A stretch of 64,000 nucleotides of DNA. Origin: Arthrobacter sp. cf158 (GTDB lineage Bacteria > Actinomycetota > Actinomycetes > Actinomycetales > Micrococcaceae). The stretch is taken from contig NZ_FNNR01000004.1 in NCBI RefSeq assembly GCF_900106835.1, positions 399,043 to 463,042 on the forward strand, in the 5' to 3' direction. The position numbers and the translations under genes were made by a program. The notes beneath the pieces were generated by a model. The model ran no database searches, was not told the origin of the DNA, and saw only the letters and a program-made list of their open reading frames with translations. Below, piece after piece: positions 7,306-16,467 of this stretch (within the stretch, counting starts at the first letter, position 1; every line of letters begins with the position of its first letter).

Positions 7306-8403
7306 ATGCCTTCCACACCTGTACCCGAATTCCGCTCCCGCGTTATCGCAGTGGAGCTCGACGGCGATGGCGCCCACCCCGCGTCCTGGCGCAAGGCCCA
7401 CCATGATCCGCAGGCACTGTTGGGGGGCCAGCGGATCCGTGAAACCGTCCAGGCAGCGGACATCGCCGGCTTCCATGTAGCAACGTTCAAGGACAGCCGC
7501 GTGGTGGATCCTGGAAGCACCGGGATTGCGGGCCGAATCGACGCGATCCAGCGCGCGGCCTTCGCCGCCCCGATCACCCGCTCCATTGGGCTTGTGCCAG
7601 AGGCGGGAACGATCTTCACTGAGCCATTCCATGTGGCCACGCAGTTGGCCAGCCTGGACTACTCCTCCTTGGGGAGGGCGGGTTGGCTGGTCACCGCGGA
7701 CAACACGGCCAAGGAAGCCCGTTCCGTGGGGCGCACGCCATTGCCAGAAGGGGAGGCAGCCAGCGAAGCCGCAGATGTGGTGCAAGCCAGCCGCCGGCTC
7801 TGGGACTCCTGGGAAGACGACGCCGTGATCCGTGACGTTGCCACGGGGCGGTATGTGGATCGGGACAAGCTGCACTATGCCGACTTTGACGGTGAGCGCT
7901 TCTCCGTCAAGGGCCCATCCATCATTCCGCGCCCACTCCAAGGGCAGCTCGTGGTGTTCGCGCCTGCTGAGCTGATCCCCGCCGTCGAGGCTGATGTTGC
8001 CCTGGTCTCCGCAGACACCACGGACGCCCTCCCGCAAGCTGCCCAAGCAGCTGCCGCTGCCGGTGCGCCGAGGACCCTGGTGGAACTGGACGTCATCCTC
8101 GATTCCCGTGGACAGGCCGCGGAGGACCGTCTGGCCGAGCTGGACTCGTATGAAGAGTGGACGGGCGGTGCCCGCTATGTGGGCAGCGCCGAAGGGCTGG
8201 TGGAACTGCTCACCACGCTGTTCGCAGCGGCCGACGGCGTCCGCCTCAAGCCAGCGGTATTGGATGTGGACCTCCCCGAATTGGCTAACAAGGTGCTCCC
8301 CGAACTGCACCGAAGCGGGTTGGTGGTGCCGCCCCTTCCGGGCGCCACCCTCCGCGAAACCTTCGGGCTTCCCCGTCCCGCCAACCGCTTCGCCGCCGCC
8401 TGA
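7306..8403 (+). CDS. LLM-class flavin-dependent oxidoreductase, first gene of the riboswitch operon
   Basis: A 365-residue protein with luciferase-like features: ETVQAADIAGFHVATFKDSR near the N-terminus, the conserved ASLDYSSLGRAGWLVT strand-helix and VVQASRRLWDSWEDDAV. These match the NtaA/DszA branch of flavin monooxygenases, but it is about 80 residues shorter than its neighbour and the substrate-side insertions look reduced. It ends LRETFGLPRPANRFAAA, as in this family. The ATG at 7306 follows a purine-rich GAAAGAGAG stretch directly after the riboswitch; an upstream frame from 7225 would run through the aptamer and was rejected. It is probably a partner or homologue of the next monooxygenase. 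Reaction unknown. Confidence 0.8.
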   Translation: MPSTPVPEFRSRVIAVELDGDGAHPASWRKAHHDPQALLGGQRIRETVQAADIAGFHVATFKDSRVVDPGSTGIAGRIDAIQRAAFAAPITRSIGLVPEAGTIFTEPFHVATQLASLDYSSLGRAGWLVTADNTAKEARSVGRTPLPEGEAASEAADVVQASRRLWDSWEDDAVIRDVATGRYVDRDKLHYADFDGERFSVKGPSIIPRPLQGQLVVFAPAELIPAVEADVALVSADTTDALPQAAQAAAAAGAPRTLVELDVILDSRGQAAEDRLAELDSYEEWTGGARYVGSAEGLVELLTTLFAAADGVRLKPAVLDVDLPELANKVLPELHRSGLVVPPLPGATLRETFGLPRPANRFAAA

Positions 8404-8467
8404 CGCCAGCTGAGCAACGCCCGCCGCCAAGAGCCCACTCACAGAGCCAGATTCAGAGAGCAGAACC

Positions 8468-9883
8468 ATGACCAACCATCACCGCATCGCAGGCAACGGC
8501 CAGATCCAGTTCGGCGTCTTCTTCCAAGGCGTCAACCACACCACCGTGTGGAAGGACGCGCAGAGCGGCTCGCAAACCGACTTCGAGTCATTCCGCCGGG
8601 TGGCCCAGACAGCTGAACGGGGACTCTTCTCCGCCTTCTTCCTCGGAGAAGGACTCCGCCTCCGGGAACACCTCGGAAAGATCCACGATCTGGATGTTGT
8701 GGGCCGTCCCGACGCGCAGACCGCCCTCGCCGCGCTCGCAGCCATCACCACAAATATCGGGTTGGTTGCCACGCAGAACACTACGTACAACGATCCCGCG
8801 GACCTTGCCCACCGCTTGGCCAGCCTGGACCTGCTGTCCGGCGGCCGTGCGGCATGGAACATCGTCACCACGGACAACGCATGGACCGGTGCCAACTTCA
8901 GGCGCGGCGGGTTCCTCAAGCACGAGGACCGTTACGTCCGGGCCGAGGCGTTTGTTCAGACGGCCAAGGCCATTTGGGATTCCTGGGCTGACGGCGCAAT
9001 CGCCGGGTCCCGGAATGATCCACGCTGGCTCCGCGAGGACGCCATCGCCACGGTCAAACGCCAGGATAGGAGTTTCGACGTCGAAATCACCGGCAGACTG
9101 CCGCGCTCCAGCCAGCAGCACCCTGTCCTGTTCCAGGCCGGGGACTCGCCGGACGGCCGCGATTTCGCCGTGCGGAACGCCGACGTGATCTTCTCGGCAC
9201 ACCCGGAACTGGAGGACGCCAAGAAGTTCCGCGACGACATCGTGGCCCGCACCCTCAAGGCCGGACGCCCGGCAGATGATGTGAAGATCTTCCCCGGCCA
9301 GGAGTTCATCCTCGGTGCCACCGCGGCAGAGGCCGAGGAAAAGCACCAGTGGGTCCGCTCGCTGCAAGTGGGTCCGGAAACGGCCATCGCCTACTTGGAA
9401 CAGTTCTGGGGACGCACGCTCACCGAATACGACCCCGACGGTCCGCTGCCGGACATCGACCCCCTGGTGGACGTCACCAACCCCACCCGCGGCAACGCCT
9501 TCCACGGGAAGAGCGCCAAGGACCTCGCCGCCCAGTGGCGCGCGGATGCCAAGGAAAACGGACAGTCGATCCGCCAGTTCGTTGCTGCCCGTTCCCGGCT
9601 CAACGGCCGGGGTCTGGTGGGATCGTACGACGCCATTGCGGACAAACTCGCGGAGTACGCCCACACCGGCGCAGTTGATGGCTTCAACATCACCCCGTGG
9701 ATTGTGCCCGGCGGGCTGGATGACATTGTCAACGAACTGGTTCCCCGCCTCCAGGACCGCGGCGTGTACCGCACCGAATACGAAGGCACCAACCTCCGAG
9801 AAAACCTCGGCCTCCGCGCCCCGCTGACCCGCCGCGGATCACTCACCAGCACCCAACTCACTGAAAGCGAAGAAGTCGCATGA
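8468..9883 (+). CDS. FMNH2-dependent monooxygenase of the NtaA/SnaA/DszA/DmoA family
   Basis: A 471-residue class C flavin monooxygenase. Signature stretches include IQFGVFFQGVNHTTVW, FFLGEGLRLREHLGK, ASLDLLSGGRAAWNIVTT, GANFRRGG and VLFQAGDSPDGRDFA. Characterised relatives attack nitrilotriacetate, dibenzothiophene sulfone, dimethyl sulfide and pristinamycin, usually at C-S or C-N bonds. Placement behind a SAM riboswitch and before an ABC importer argues for oxidative release of sulfur from an imported compound. It ends with an ATGA overlap into the binding-protein gene. A separate flavin reductase, normally needed, is not in this operon. Confidence 0.88.
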   Translation: MTNHHRIAGNGQIQFGVFFQGVNHTTVWKDAQSGSQTDFESFRRVAQTAERGLFSAFFLGEGLRLREHLGKIHDLDVVGRPDAQTALAALAAITTNIGLVATQNTTYNDPADLAHRLASLDLLSGGRAAWNIVTTDNAWTGANFRRGGFLKHEDRYVRAEAFVQTAKAIWDSWADGAIAGSRNDPRWLREDAIATVKRQDRSFDVEITGRLPRSSQQHPVLFQAGDSPDGRDFAVRNADVIFSAHPELEDAKKFRDDIVARTLKAGRPADDVKIFPGQEFILGATAAEAEEKHQWVRSLQVGPETAIAYLEQFWGRTLTEYDPDGPLPDIDPLVDVTNPTRGNAFHGKSAKDLAAQWRADAKENGQSIRQFVAARSRLNGRGLVGSYDAIADKLAEYAHTGAVDGFNITPWIVPGGLDDIVNELVPRLQDRGVYRTEYEGTNLRENLGLRAPLTRRGSLTSTQLTESEEVA

Positions 9884-11517
9884 GCGTCCCCAACCCAACC
9901 GCAGCGCGCAAGCTGCGGAAACCCGCCGCCGTCGTGTCCGTCCTGGGAGCCTTTGCGCTCCTGGCCTCAGCTTGCGCTGGAGGGGCCGACGCCGGCACCC
10001 AGCAAAGTGCCGACGCCACCCCGGTTTCCGGTGGCAACCTGAACTTCGCCGTGTCAGTTGACCGCGGCTGCATTGACCCGCAGCAGGTGGGCAACAACGA
10101 TGCGATCGCGATTGCCCGCCAGACGGTGGCCTCGTTGACGTCGCAGGATCCGAAGTCGGGCGAGATCGTTCCGTGGCTGGCGGAGAAATTCGAAACCAAT
10201 ACGAACGCCACCAGCTTCACGTTTACCCTCCGCAGCGGTGCCACGTTCGCTGACGGGACCGCGATTGATGCTGCCTCGGTGAAGACCAATTTCGAGGCCA
10301 TCAAGGCACTCGGTGCCAAAGCGACCCTGGGCTCCACCTACCTGAGCGACGTCAGTGCCATCACCGTGAAGGACCCGCAGACCGTGGTGGTGGACTTCTC
10401 CAAGCCGAACGCGCAGTTCCTCCAGGCAACGTCCACGTTCACACTCGGCCTGTTGTCCCCGGCCTCTGCAACTCTTTCCGAAGCTGACCGTTGCGCCGGG
10501 AAGTTCTCCGGCTCCGGGCCGTTCAGCGTGAAGAGCTACACCGTGGACAAGGAAGCAGTCCTGGAACGCCGTGCGGGCTATAAGTGGCCCGCCGCCACCA
10601 ACAGCAACAAGGGCGAGGCCTACCTGGACACTGTCACCTTCAAGATCATTCCTGAGGCAGGGAACCGCACGGGCAGCCTGCAGTCCGGCCAGATCGATGC
10701 GACGGCGGCGATCTCCGCTGCTGACATCAGCCTGTTCAACGGCAACGGCTTCTGGAACGAAACCCGGGCCAACCCGGGCGTGGTCTACAACCTGTACGCC
10801 AACCAGTCCAACCCCAAGCTCAAGGAAACCGCCGTCCGCCAGGCCATCTCCAAAGCCATCAACCGCGAGGAAATTACCAAGACCCTCCTCACCGAAGCGG
10901 ACCAGCCGGCCAAGGGCGTTCTCTCCCACACCACTCCGTACTTCAAGGACTACAGCGAACTGCTGAAGAACGATCCCGATGGCGCCAAGAAGCTCCTGGA
11001 CGATGCCGGCTGGAAGGTTGGCACGGATGGGGTCCGCGAGAAGAACGGCGAGAAACTGTCCTTCAAGGTCACCTACTGGCAGTCACCCAAGGAAGTGCTG
11101 GAGCTCGTGCAGCAGCAGCTCAAGGTGATCGGCGTGGACCTGCAGCTGAAGTTCACCACCATCGCGGACGTGACGGCTGCCCAGGCTGACAAGACCTATG
11201 ACTTCTCCTACGGCAACCTGACCCGCAGTGATCCGGATGTCCTGCGCACCGTCTTCGCCTCCACCACAGCCCGTGGCGGAAACAACCTGCGCGAGAAGCT
11301 GCCGGTGGACGATGTCCTGGCTGAGCAGGCCGCTGCGTTAGACAAGGATGCACGCCAGAAGCTGGTGGACGAAGCACAGGAAATCCTGATCAAGGACGCC
11401 CACTCCATCCCGCTGTATGAGCTGTCCACTACCATTTCCGCGAGCGACAAAGTCAAGGGCCTTACGTTCGAAGCTTCCAGCCGCCTGGACTTCTACGACG
11501 CCTGGCTGAGCAAGTAG
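9880..11517 (+). CDS. ABC transporter substrate-binding lipoprotein (SBP family 5)
   Basis: A 545-residue extracytoplasmic solute receptor of the oligopeptide/nickel/dipeptide class. A lysine/arginine-rich start is followed by VVSVLGAFALLASACAGG, giving a lipobox LASAC with lipidated Cys32. Family hallmarks include TFTLRSGATFADGTAIDAASV, here as TFTLRSGATFADGT and IDAASV, and a C-terminal ILIKDAHSIPLYEL. The start overlaps the monooxygenase stop by 4 nt. In the riboswitch operon it presumably captures the organosulfur substrate of the two flavoenzymes. Related receptors bind peptides, glutathione or metal chelates; the ligand is not predictable. Confidence 0.9.
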   Translation: MSVPNPTAARKLRKPAAVVSVLGAFALLASACAGGADAGTQQSADATPVSGGNLNFAVSVDRGCIDPQQVGNNDAIAIARQTVASLTSQDPKSGEIVPWLAEKFETNTNATSFTFTLRSGATFADGTAIDAASVKTNFEAIKALGAKATLGSTYLSDVSAITVKDPQTVVVDFSKPNAQFLQATSTFTLGLLSPASATLSEADRCAGKFSGSGPFSVKSYTVDKEAVLERRAGYKWPAATNSNKGEAYLDTVTFKIIPEAGNRTGSLQSGQIDATAAISAADISLFNGNGFWNETRANPGVVYNLYANQSNPKLKETAVRQAISKAINREEITKTLLTEADQPAKGVLSHTTPYFKDYSELLKNDPDGAKKLLDDAGWKVGTDGVREKNGEKLSFKVTYWQSPKEVLELVQQQLKVIGVDLQLKFTTIADVTAAQADKTYDFSYGNLTRSDPDVLRTVFASTTARGGNNLREKLPVDDVLAEQAAALDKDARQKLVDEAQEILIKDAHSIPLYELSTTISASDKVKGLTFEASSRLDFYDAWLSK

Positions 11518-11524
11518 GAATCCC

Positions 11525-12472
11525 ATGATCCGCTACATCGGCCAACGGTTGCTGCAAGGCGCGTTCGTCCTCTGGGCCGCCTACACAGTGTCCTTCCTGA
11601 TCCTGTACTTGTTGCCCGGCGACGCCGTGAGCATCATGGCCAGCGGGGACGAGCAGAACGCAGTGGACCCGGCTCTCGTGGAGAAACTTCGCGCGGAGTA
11701 CGGATTGGACAGGCCTCTTTACGAGCAATACTTTATTGCCCTGTTCAAGGCGCTCCAGCTGGACTTCGGGCTGTCCATCAAGAATGGTGTCCCGGCAACC
11801 CAGACTGTGGCGGAAGTCCTGCCGGAGACCATCAAGTTGGCCGTGGCGGGATTCGCGCTCGCGGTGCTCCTGGGCAGCGCCCTGGCAGTGGTTGCGGCCT
11901 TCAGCCGCAACCGCTGGATCCGCCAGGCGTTCTCGTCGCTCCCTCCTTTGGGAATCGCGGTACCCACGTTCTGGATCGGCCTGTTGTTGCTGCAGTTCTT
12001 CTCGTTCCGGCTGCGCTTGTTCCCAGCGATAGGGAACGACGGCGGCCAGAGCCTTGTGCTTCCAGCCCTGACTCTGGCCATACCCACCTCAGCCGTGATC
12101 GCCCAGCTGCTGACGCGTAGTTTGCATCAGACGTTGGGCGAACCGTACATCGAACAGATCCGGGCCAAGGGAGCCAGCGAAGCGCTGATTAACTTTGGCC
12201 ATGCCCTCCGGAACGCAGCCATTCCCACACTCACCATGCTGGGCATCCTGGTGGGAAACCTGCTGGCTGGGGCAGTGGTGAGTGAAACAGTGTTCTCCCG
12301 TGCAGGCATCGGGCGGCTCACCGTCACGGCCGTCAACAGCCGGGACATCCCCGTAGTTCAGACCCTGGTGGTCCTGGCCGCCGCCATCTTTGTGGTCACC
12401 AGCTTGATCGTTGACCTGATCTATCCGCTCGTGGACCCGCGCATCAACACTTCGCGCGGGGCCAAGGCCTAG
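11525..12472 (+). CDS. ABC transporter permease, DppB/OppB type
   Basis: A 315-residue inner-membrane permease of the peptide/nickel importer class. TM1 is preceded by MIRYIGQRLLQGAFVLWAAY, then YLLPGDAVSIMASG and a conserved LRAEYGLDRPLYEQY. The C-terminal half carries the EAA-type loop RAKGASEALINFGHALRNA and GNLLAGAVVSETVFSRAGIGRL, both strongly conserved. AGGAA lies before the ATG, 7 nt after the receptor gene. It forms the channel with the next gene product. Confidence 0.92.
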   Translation: MIRYIGQRLLQGAFVLWAAYTVSFLILYLLPGDAVSIMASGDEQNAVDPALVEKLRAEYGLDRPLYEQYFIALFKALQLDFGLSIKNGVPATQTVAEVLPETIKLAVAGFALAVLLGSALAVVAAFSRNRWIRQAFSSLPPLGIAVPTFWIGLLLLQFFSFRLRLFPAIGNDGGQSLVLPALTLAIPTSAVIAQLLTRSLHQTLGEPYIEQIRAKGASEALINFGHALRNAAIPTLTMLGILVGNLLAGAVVSETVFSRAGIGRLTVTAVNSRDIPVVQTLVVLAAAIFVVTSLIVDLIYPLVDPRINTSRGAKA

Positions 12473-12482
12473 GAGGGCCATC

Positions 12483-13436
12483 ATGACGCAGCAACTTGTG
12501 AGGGAGACGCGCTCCGTAGACCCCGCGGCTGGGCACTCGGCCGCCGCACCCGAGGCGTCAGTTCCCGTCCCGCCAGCCGCCGACCAGGCTTCAGTTACTT
12601 GGGCGGGTGCCCGCTGGGCCGGCGCCCGAAGGTTCCTGGCCAAGCCCGGCTTAGTGCTGTCCGTGCTGGTCCTTGCGTTGGTGATCCTGTGGGCGTTGGT
12701 TCCCCAGGCCTTTACCCAGTGGCCTCCGGACACGGGTGTTCCGTCGTCGCGGCTCAAACCGCCGTCCGCGGAACACTGGTTCGGAACAGACAGCCTGGGC
12801 CGTGATCTCTTCTCCCGTGTGGTCCACGGTTCGGCAACCTCCTTGGCTGCCACGGCAGTGGCTGTCGCCGTCGGCCTGGTTGCGGGATCGGCGCTCGGTT
12901 TGCTGGCTGGCTCCATCAGGGGGTGGGTGGATGACGCCATCATGCGCGTCATGGATGTGCTGCTGGCCATTCCGAGCTTGCTGCTGTCCTTGGCTCTCAT
13001 CACCGTGCTCGGCTTTGGAACCATCAACATTGCCATCGCGGTGGGCATTGCCAGTGTGGCCAACTTCGCCCGGATCATGCGTGCTGAAACCCTTCGGGTG
13101 AGCACTGCTGTGTACGTTGAGGCCGCACGGTCCTCGGGTGTCCGGTGGCACTCCATCCTCCTCCGACATGTCCTCCCCAACGCTGCGGGCCCGGTTCTGG
13201 CCTTGTCCGCGCTGGAGTTCGGTATGGCAGTCCTGTCGATTTCATCGCTGAGCTTCCTCGGGTTCGGCGCACCACCGCCCTCTGCGGAATGGGGTTCACT
13301 CGTGGCCGGAGGCCGCGATTACCTGGTGGCTGCGTGGTGGCTGGTGACGTTGCCGGGTGTGGTGATTGCCGCCGTCGTGCTGTCCACCAACCGAATTTCG
13401 CATGCATTCCAGGACTCTGAAAGGAACCGGCCATGA
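12483..13436 (+). CDS. ABC transporter permease, DppC/OppC type
   Basis: A 317-residue permease, partner of the DppB-like protein. A 50-residue hydrophilic N-terminus rich in Ala/Pro precedes TM1 (LSVLVLALVILWALVP). HWFGTDSLGRDLFSRVVHG is the family signature, and the cytoplasmic loop reads YVEAARSSGVRWHSILLRHV. AGGAGGG stands 6 nt before the ATG. Its stop overlaps the ATPase start (ATGA). The N-terminal extension is longer than usual but low in complexity. Confidence 0.92.
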   Translation: MTQQLVRETRSVDPAAGHSAAAPEASVPVPPAADQASVTWAGARWAGARRFLAKPGLVLSVLVLALVILWALVPQAFTQWPPDTGVPSSRLKPPSAEHWFGTDSLGRDLFSRVVHGSATSLAATAVAVAVGLVAGSALGLLAGSIRGWVDDAIMRVMDVLLAIPSLLLSLALITVLGFGTINIAIAVGIASVANFARIMRAETLRVSTAVYVEAARSSGVRWHSILLRHVLPNAAGPVLALSALEFGMAVLSISSLSFLGFGAPPPSAEWGSLVAGGRDYLVAAWWLVTLPGVVIAAVVLSTNRISHAFQDSERNRP

Positions 13437-15100
13437 GCTCCCATGCTGAACCGCTGTTGAAGGTGGAGAACCTCCGCGTGGACTATGTGGTGGACGGATC
13501 GCCACGCAACGCGGTGGCGGGTGTCAGCTTTGAGGTCCGGGCCGGCGAGGTGGTGGCGATTGTGGGGGAGTCGGGCTCCGGCAAGACCACCACGGCGCAC
13601 TCCATCATCAACCTGCTCCCCGGCAACGCACGAGTCTCCTCCGGCAGCGTGACCTTCGCCGGCACGGACCTGACGCAGCTCACGCGCAAGGAGTGGCAGG
13701 GGGTGCGCGGCAAGGACATTGGGCTGATTCCGCAGGACCCCACGGCGTCGCTGGATCCCCTCCAACGGGTGGGCGAACAGGTGGCGGAAGCGCTCACCAT
13801 CCACCGGCTCCAGCCCAGGAAGGCTGCACGCCAGAGTGCCGTCAGGTTGCTGGAGGAATCCGGAATCCGCGACGCTCCCTCCCGGGCGCGCCAGTTTCCT
13901 CATCAGTTCTCCGGTGGCATGCGCCAACGCGTGCTCATAGCCACAGCTCTCGCTGCCCAGCCGAAACTGGTCATCGCCGATGAGCCCACCAGTGCTCTTG
14001 ATGTGACGGTCCAGCGGCAGATCCTGGACAACATCGCGGCCCTGACCACCGAGCGGGGGACATCCGTCCTGCTGATCACGCACGACCTCGGCGTCGCAGC
14101 TGACCGCGCCGACCGCATCATCGTGATGCGCGGCGGCGAAATTGTGGAGGAAGGGTCCGCGACAGCCGTGCTGGGCGACCCGCAGCACAGCTACACGCAG
14201 CAACTCATTGCGGCGGCTCCGGGACTCAGCCCGCGCAGACTGCGGCCATCGGTTTCGGTCCAGAACCCAAGCGCGACGGCCGACAGCGGCACTGTCCACG
14301 TTTCCCCTCTTGTGGAGGCCACGTCGCTCCGCAAGGTGTTCAGCCTGCCCCGGACAGCCGGGGGCGCAAGGTCGCTGACCGCCGTCGACGATGTTTCGCT
14401 GGACATCCGGCGAGGCGAGACCCTGGCGTTGGTGGGGGAGTCCGGTTCCGGGAAAAGCACGGTTGCCCGCCTGCTGCTGCGGTTGGACAAGCCAACCTCA
14501 GGTTCAGTGACGTTCGACGGCGTGGACCTCGCCTCTGTTCGTGGCGAGCGGCTGCGCCAGCTCCGACGCCGGTTCCAAGTGGTGTTCCAGAGCCCTTATG
14601 CATCGCTGGATCCGAGGTTCTCTGTGGAGGACATCATCGCCGAGCCACTCAGGGCCTTTGCGGAGGGCACCCCGGCCGAACGAAAGAGCCGGGTGAAGGC
14701 GTTGCTTGAGGAAGTCCACCTTCCCGTGGACTACGGAACCCGGCGTCCGGCCGAACTCTCGGGTGGGCAGAGGCAACGTATTGCCATCGCCCGTGCCTTG
14801 GCGTTGAAGCCCGAGCTCGTGGTGTTGGACGAAGCGGTCTCGGCCCTGGATGTTTCCGTACAGGCGCAGATCCTGACTCTCTTGGCTGAGCTGCAGGTTC
14901 AGGAGTCGTTGAGCTACCTCTTCATCTCGCATGACCTCGCAGTGGTGCAGCAGATCTCGGACCGCGTGGCCGTCATGCAGGCGGGGAAATTGGTGGAAAT
15001 CGGGGAGGCCACCGCTGTCCTCGAAAACCCTGTGGAGGACTACACGCGGCAGCTGATCACGGCCATCCCCGGCCGCCAACCCCAACGCTCTCTCACCTAA
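13433..15100 (+). CDS. Fused double ATPase of the peptide/nickel-type ABC importer (DppD-DppF)
   Basis: A 555-residue cytoplasmic protein with two complete ABC domains. Domain 1 has Walker [10 protein letters not shown] at 45-53, signature FSGGMRQRV and Walker [13 protein letters not shown]. Domain 2 has Walker [10 protein letters not shown] near 333-341, signature LSGGQRQRI and [14 protein letters not shown]. Fused ATPases are common in actinobacterial members. It closes the riboswitch operon. The last codons (QRSLT, stop) are encoded by the first unit of a dispersed intergenic repeat, so the repeat supplies the stop codon. Domain 2 has DEAVSALD where most have DEPVSALD. Confidence 0.93.
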   Translation: MSSHAEPLLKVENLRVDYVVDGSPRNAVAGVSFEVRAGEVVAIVGESGSGKTTTAHSIINLLPGNARVSSGSVTFAGTDLTQLTRKEWQGVRGKDIGLIPQDPTASLDPLQRVGEQVAEALTIHRLQPRKAARQSAVRLLEESGIRDAPSRARQFPHQFSGGMRQRVLIATALAAQPKLVIADEPTSALDVTVQRQILDNIAALTTERGTSVLLITHDLGVAADRADRIIVMRGGEIVEEGSATAVLGDPQHSYTQQLIAAAPGLSPRRLRPSVSVQNPSATADSGTVHVSPLVEATSLRKVFSLPRTAGGARSLTAVDDVSLDIRRGETLALVGESGSGKSTVARLLLRLDKPTSGSVTFDGVDLASVRGERLRQLRRRFQVVFQSPYASLDPRFSVEDIIAEPLRAFAEGTPAERKSRVKALLEEVHLPVDYGTRRPAELSGGQRQRIAIARALALKPELVVLDEAVSALDVSVQAQILTLLAELQVQESLSYLFISHDLAVVQQISDRVAVMQAGKLVEIGEATAVLENPVEDYTRQLITAIPGRQPQRSLT

Positions 15101-15210
15101 CGGCCCCTTCCGCCCAACGCTCTCTCACCCGGTGAGAGTGCGTTGGCGGAAATGGCGCGTTAGGTGAGAGAGCGTCGGCGGAAATGGCGCGTTAGGTGAG
15201 AGAGCGTCGG
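15084..15210. repeat. CTCTCTCACC/GGTGAGAGAG repeat cluster
   Basis: CAACGCTCTCTCACC occurs at about 15083 and again near 15115. Opposite-strand copies GGTGAGAGAGCGTCGGCGGA and GGTGAGAGAGCGTCGG follow near 15163 and 15196, linked by GGAAATGGCGCGTTA. The structure folds into nested hairpins between two convergent genes, as at 1986-2200. The first unit contains the stop codon of the ATPase gene. Confidence 0.8.
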
Positions 15211-15224
15211 AAGGGAGGGGTGCG

Positions 15225-16466
15225 CTACTGCACCCCCGGCTGGGCCTGGGAGATCACCCGACCGTTCTGGATGAGGTATTCCAGGTGCTCGGAGATGTCG
15301 GCCAGCACAGAAATATCCGCCACGGGGTCAGCCCCAAGGATCAGGAGGTCCGCGTCAGCGCCGGGTGCGATCACGCCAAGTTCACCTTCGCGCTCAAGCA
15401 GCAGGGCCGCCGTCGTGGTTGCTGAACGGATGGCGTCGATAGCCGGCTGGACCTTGCCGAGCAGCCTGAACTGTTCATTCTGATGCCGGTGCATGCCGCC
15501 CAAGAGGTCCGAGCCGAAGGCCATTTTCACGCCGGCTTGGTGAGCGCGGGCGATCGCCTCGAGGCCACTGGTCAGCACCGAATCCACCTTGGCCCACATT
15601 TCCGCGGTGAGGCCGAACTCCTTGCCCTCTTCCTTCAGCGCCCAATACGTAACCAGCGTGGGGACCAGGAAGGCGTCCTTTTCGAGGAACAGCTTCAGGC
15701 TTTCGTCGTCCAGGAGGTTACCGTGTTCGATCGAGCGGACACCCGCTTCAAGAGCACGGTTGATGGCCCGGGCAGTGTAGGCGTGGGCGGCAACGTAGCG
15801 ATTGGCGGCTTGGGCCTCCTCCACCGCTGCGCGCATTTCCTCCATGGAGTACTGGGTGGAATCGATGCGGTCGGTGGGGGAGGAGACACCTCCGGACGCC
15901 ATGATCTTGATGTGGTGGGCGCCCTTGCGGATCTCGTCGCGGGCAGCGGCGCGGACCGCGTCCACGCCGTCGGCTACACGCCCGATCCCACAGCATCCGC
16001 GACCATTGGGATCGTGATCCTCGCCGGGCAGGCGCATGTCTCCATGGCCGCCCGTCTGGCTCAGGGCATGACCGCAGAAGTGGATCTTCGGACCCTCCAG
16101 CAGCCCCTCTTCCTGTGCCATGGCCAGGCCAAAGTCGGCGCCGGAGAGGTCGCGCACAGTGGTGAAGCCACGGCGCAGCATCTCGCCCATGATCCGGGCC
16201 GTCTGGGCGTAGACATAGGAGGCCGGCGTGTAGGTGAGCGAGCGGAAGTCCGCGCTGGACGCCACCACGTGGACGTGGGCATCGATCAGGCCCGGGATGA
16301 CAAACTTACCGGTGCCATCGATGACCCGTGCGTCGGAAGGCGCTTCGACGTCCGGACCGACGCTGCTGATCTTCCCGTCAACGCTCACGACGTCGGCGAT
16401 CGCGTAGGTTCCCGCGTCAACGTCCAGGACGCTCGCGTTGCGGATGACAAGTGGGGTGGTGCTCAT
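15225..16466 (-). CDS. Metal-dependent amidohydrolase (imidazolonepropionase-like)
   Basis: A 413-residue cytoplasmic hydrolase of the amidohydrolase superfamily. Metal ligands are visible: H64-V-H66 in GLIDAHVHV, the carboxylated Lys187 in HHIKIMASGG, His228 in VAAHAYT, His248 in SIEHGN and Asp320 in AFGSDLL. This binuclear pattern matches the subgroup including Xaa-Pro and Xaa-Arg dipeptidases such as Sgx9260b. SQTGGHGDMRLPGE is also typical. I chose the ATG at 16466, 1 nt after the GAF gene stop, over an upstream extension. The operon with an MFS importer suggests hydrolysis of an imported N-acyl or peptide-like compound. Exact substrate unknown. Confidence 0.87.
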   Translation of the reverse strand: MSTTPLVIRNASVLDVDAGTYAIADVVSVDGKISSVGPDVEAPSDARVIDGTGKFVIPGLIDAHVHVVASSADFRSLTYTPASYVYAQTARIMGEMLRRGFTTVRDLSGADFGLAMAQEEGLLEGPKIHFCGHALSQTGGHGDMRLPGEDHDPNGRGCCGIGRVADGVDAVRAAARDEIRKGAHHIKIMASGGVSSPTDRIDSTQYSMEEMRAAVEEAQAANRYVAAHAYTARAINRALEAGVRSIEHGNLLDDESLKLFLEKDAFLVPTLVTYWALKEEGKEFGLTAEMWAKVDSVLTSGLEAIARAHQAGVKMAFGSDLLGGMHRHQNEQFRLLGKVQPAIDAIRSATTTAALLLEREGELGVIAPGADADLLILGADPVADISVLADISEHLEYLIQNGRVISQAQPGVQ

Positions 16467-16467
16467 A

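Noticed and set aside
7213..8475. 420-codon open frame antisense to the first LLM gene
   Set aside because: GC-rich codon bias leaves antisense frames open. Its translation shows no family motif and it covers a gene with clear homology.
12089..13180. 363-codon minus-strand frame across the two permease genes
   Set aside because: It spans a gene boundary on the other strand and lacks any domain signal.
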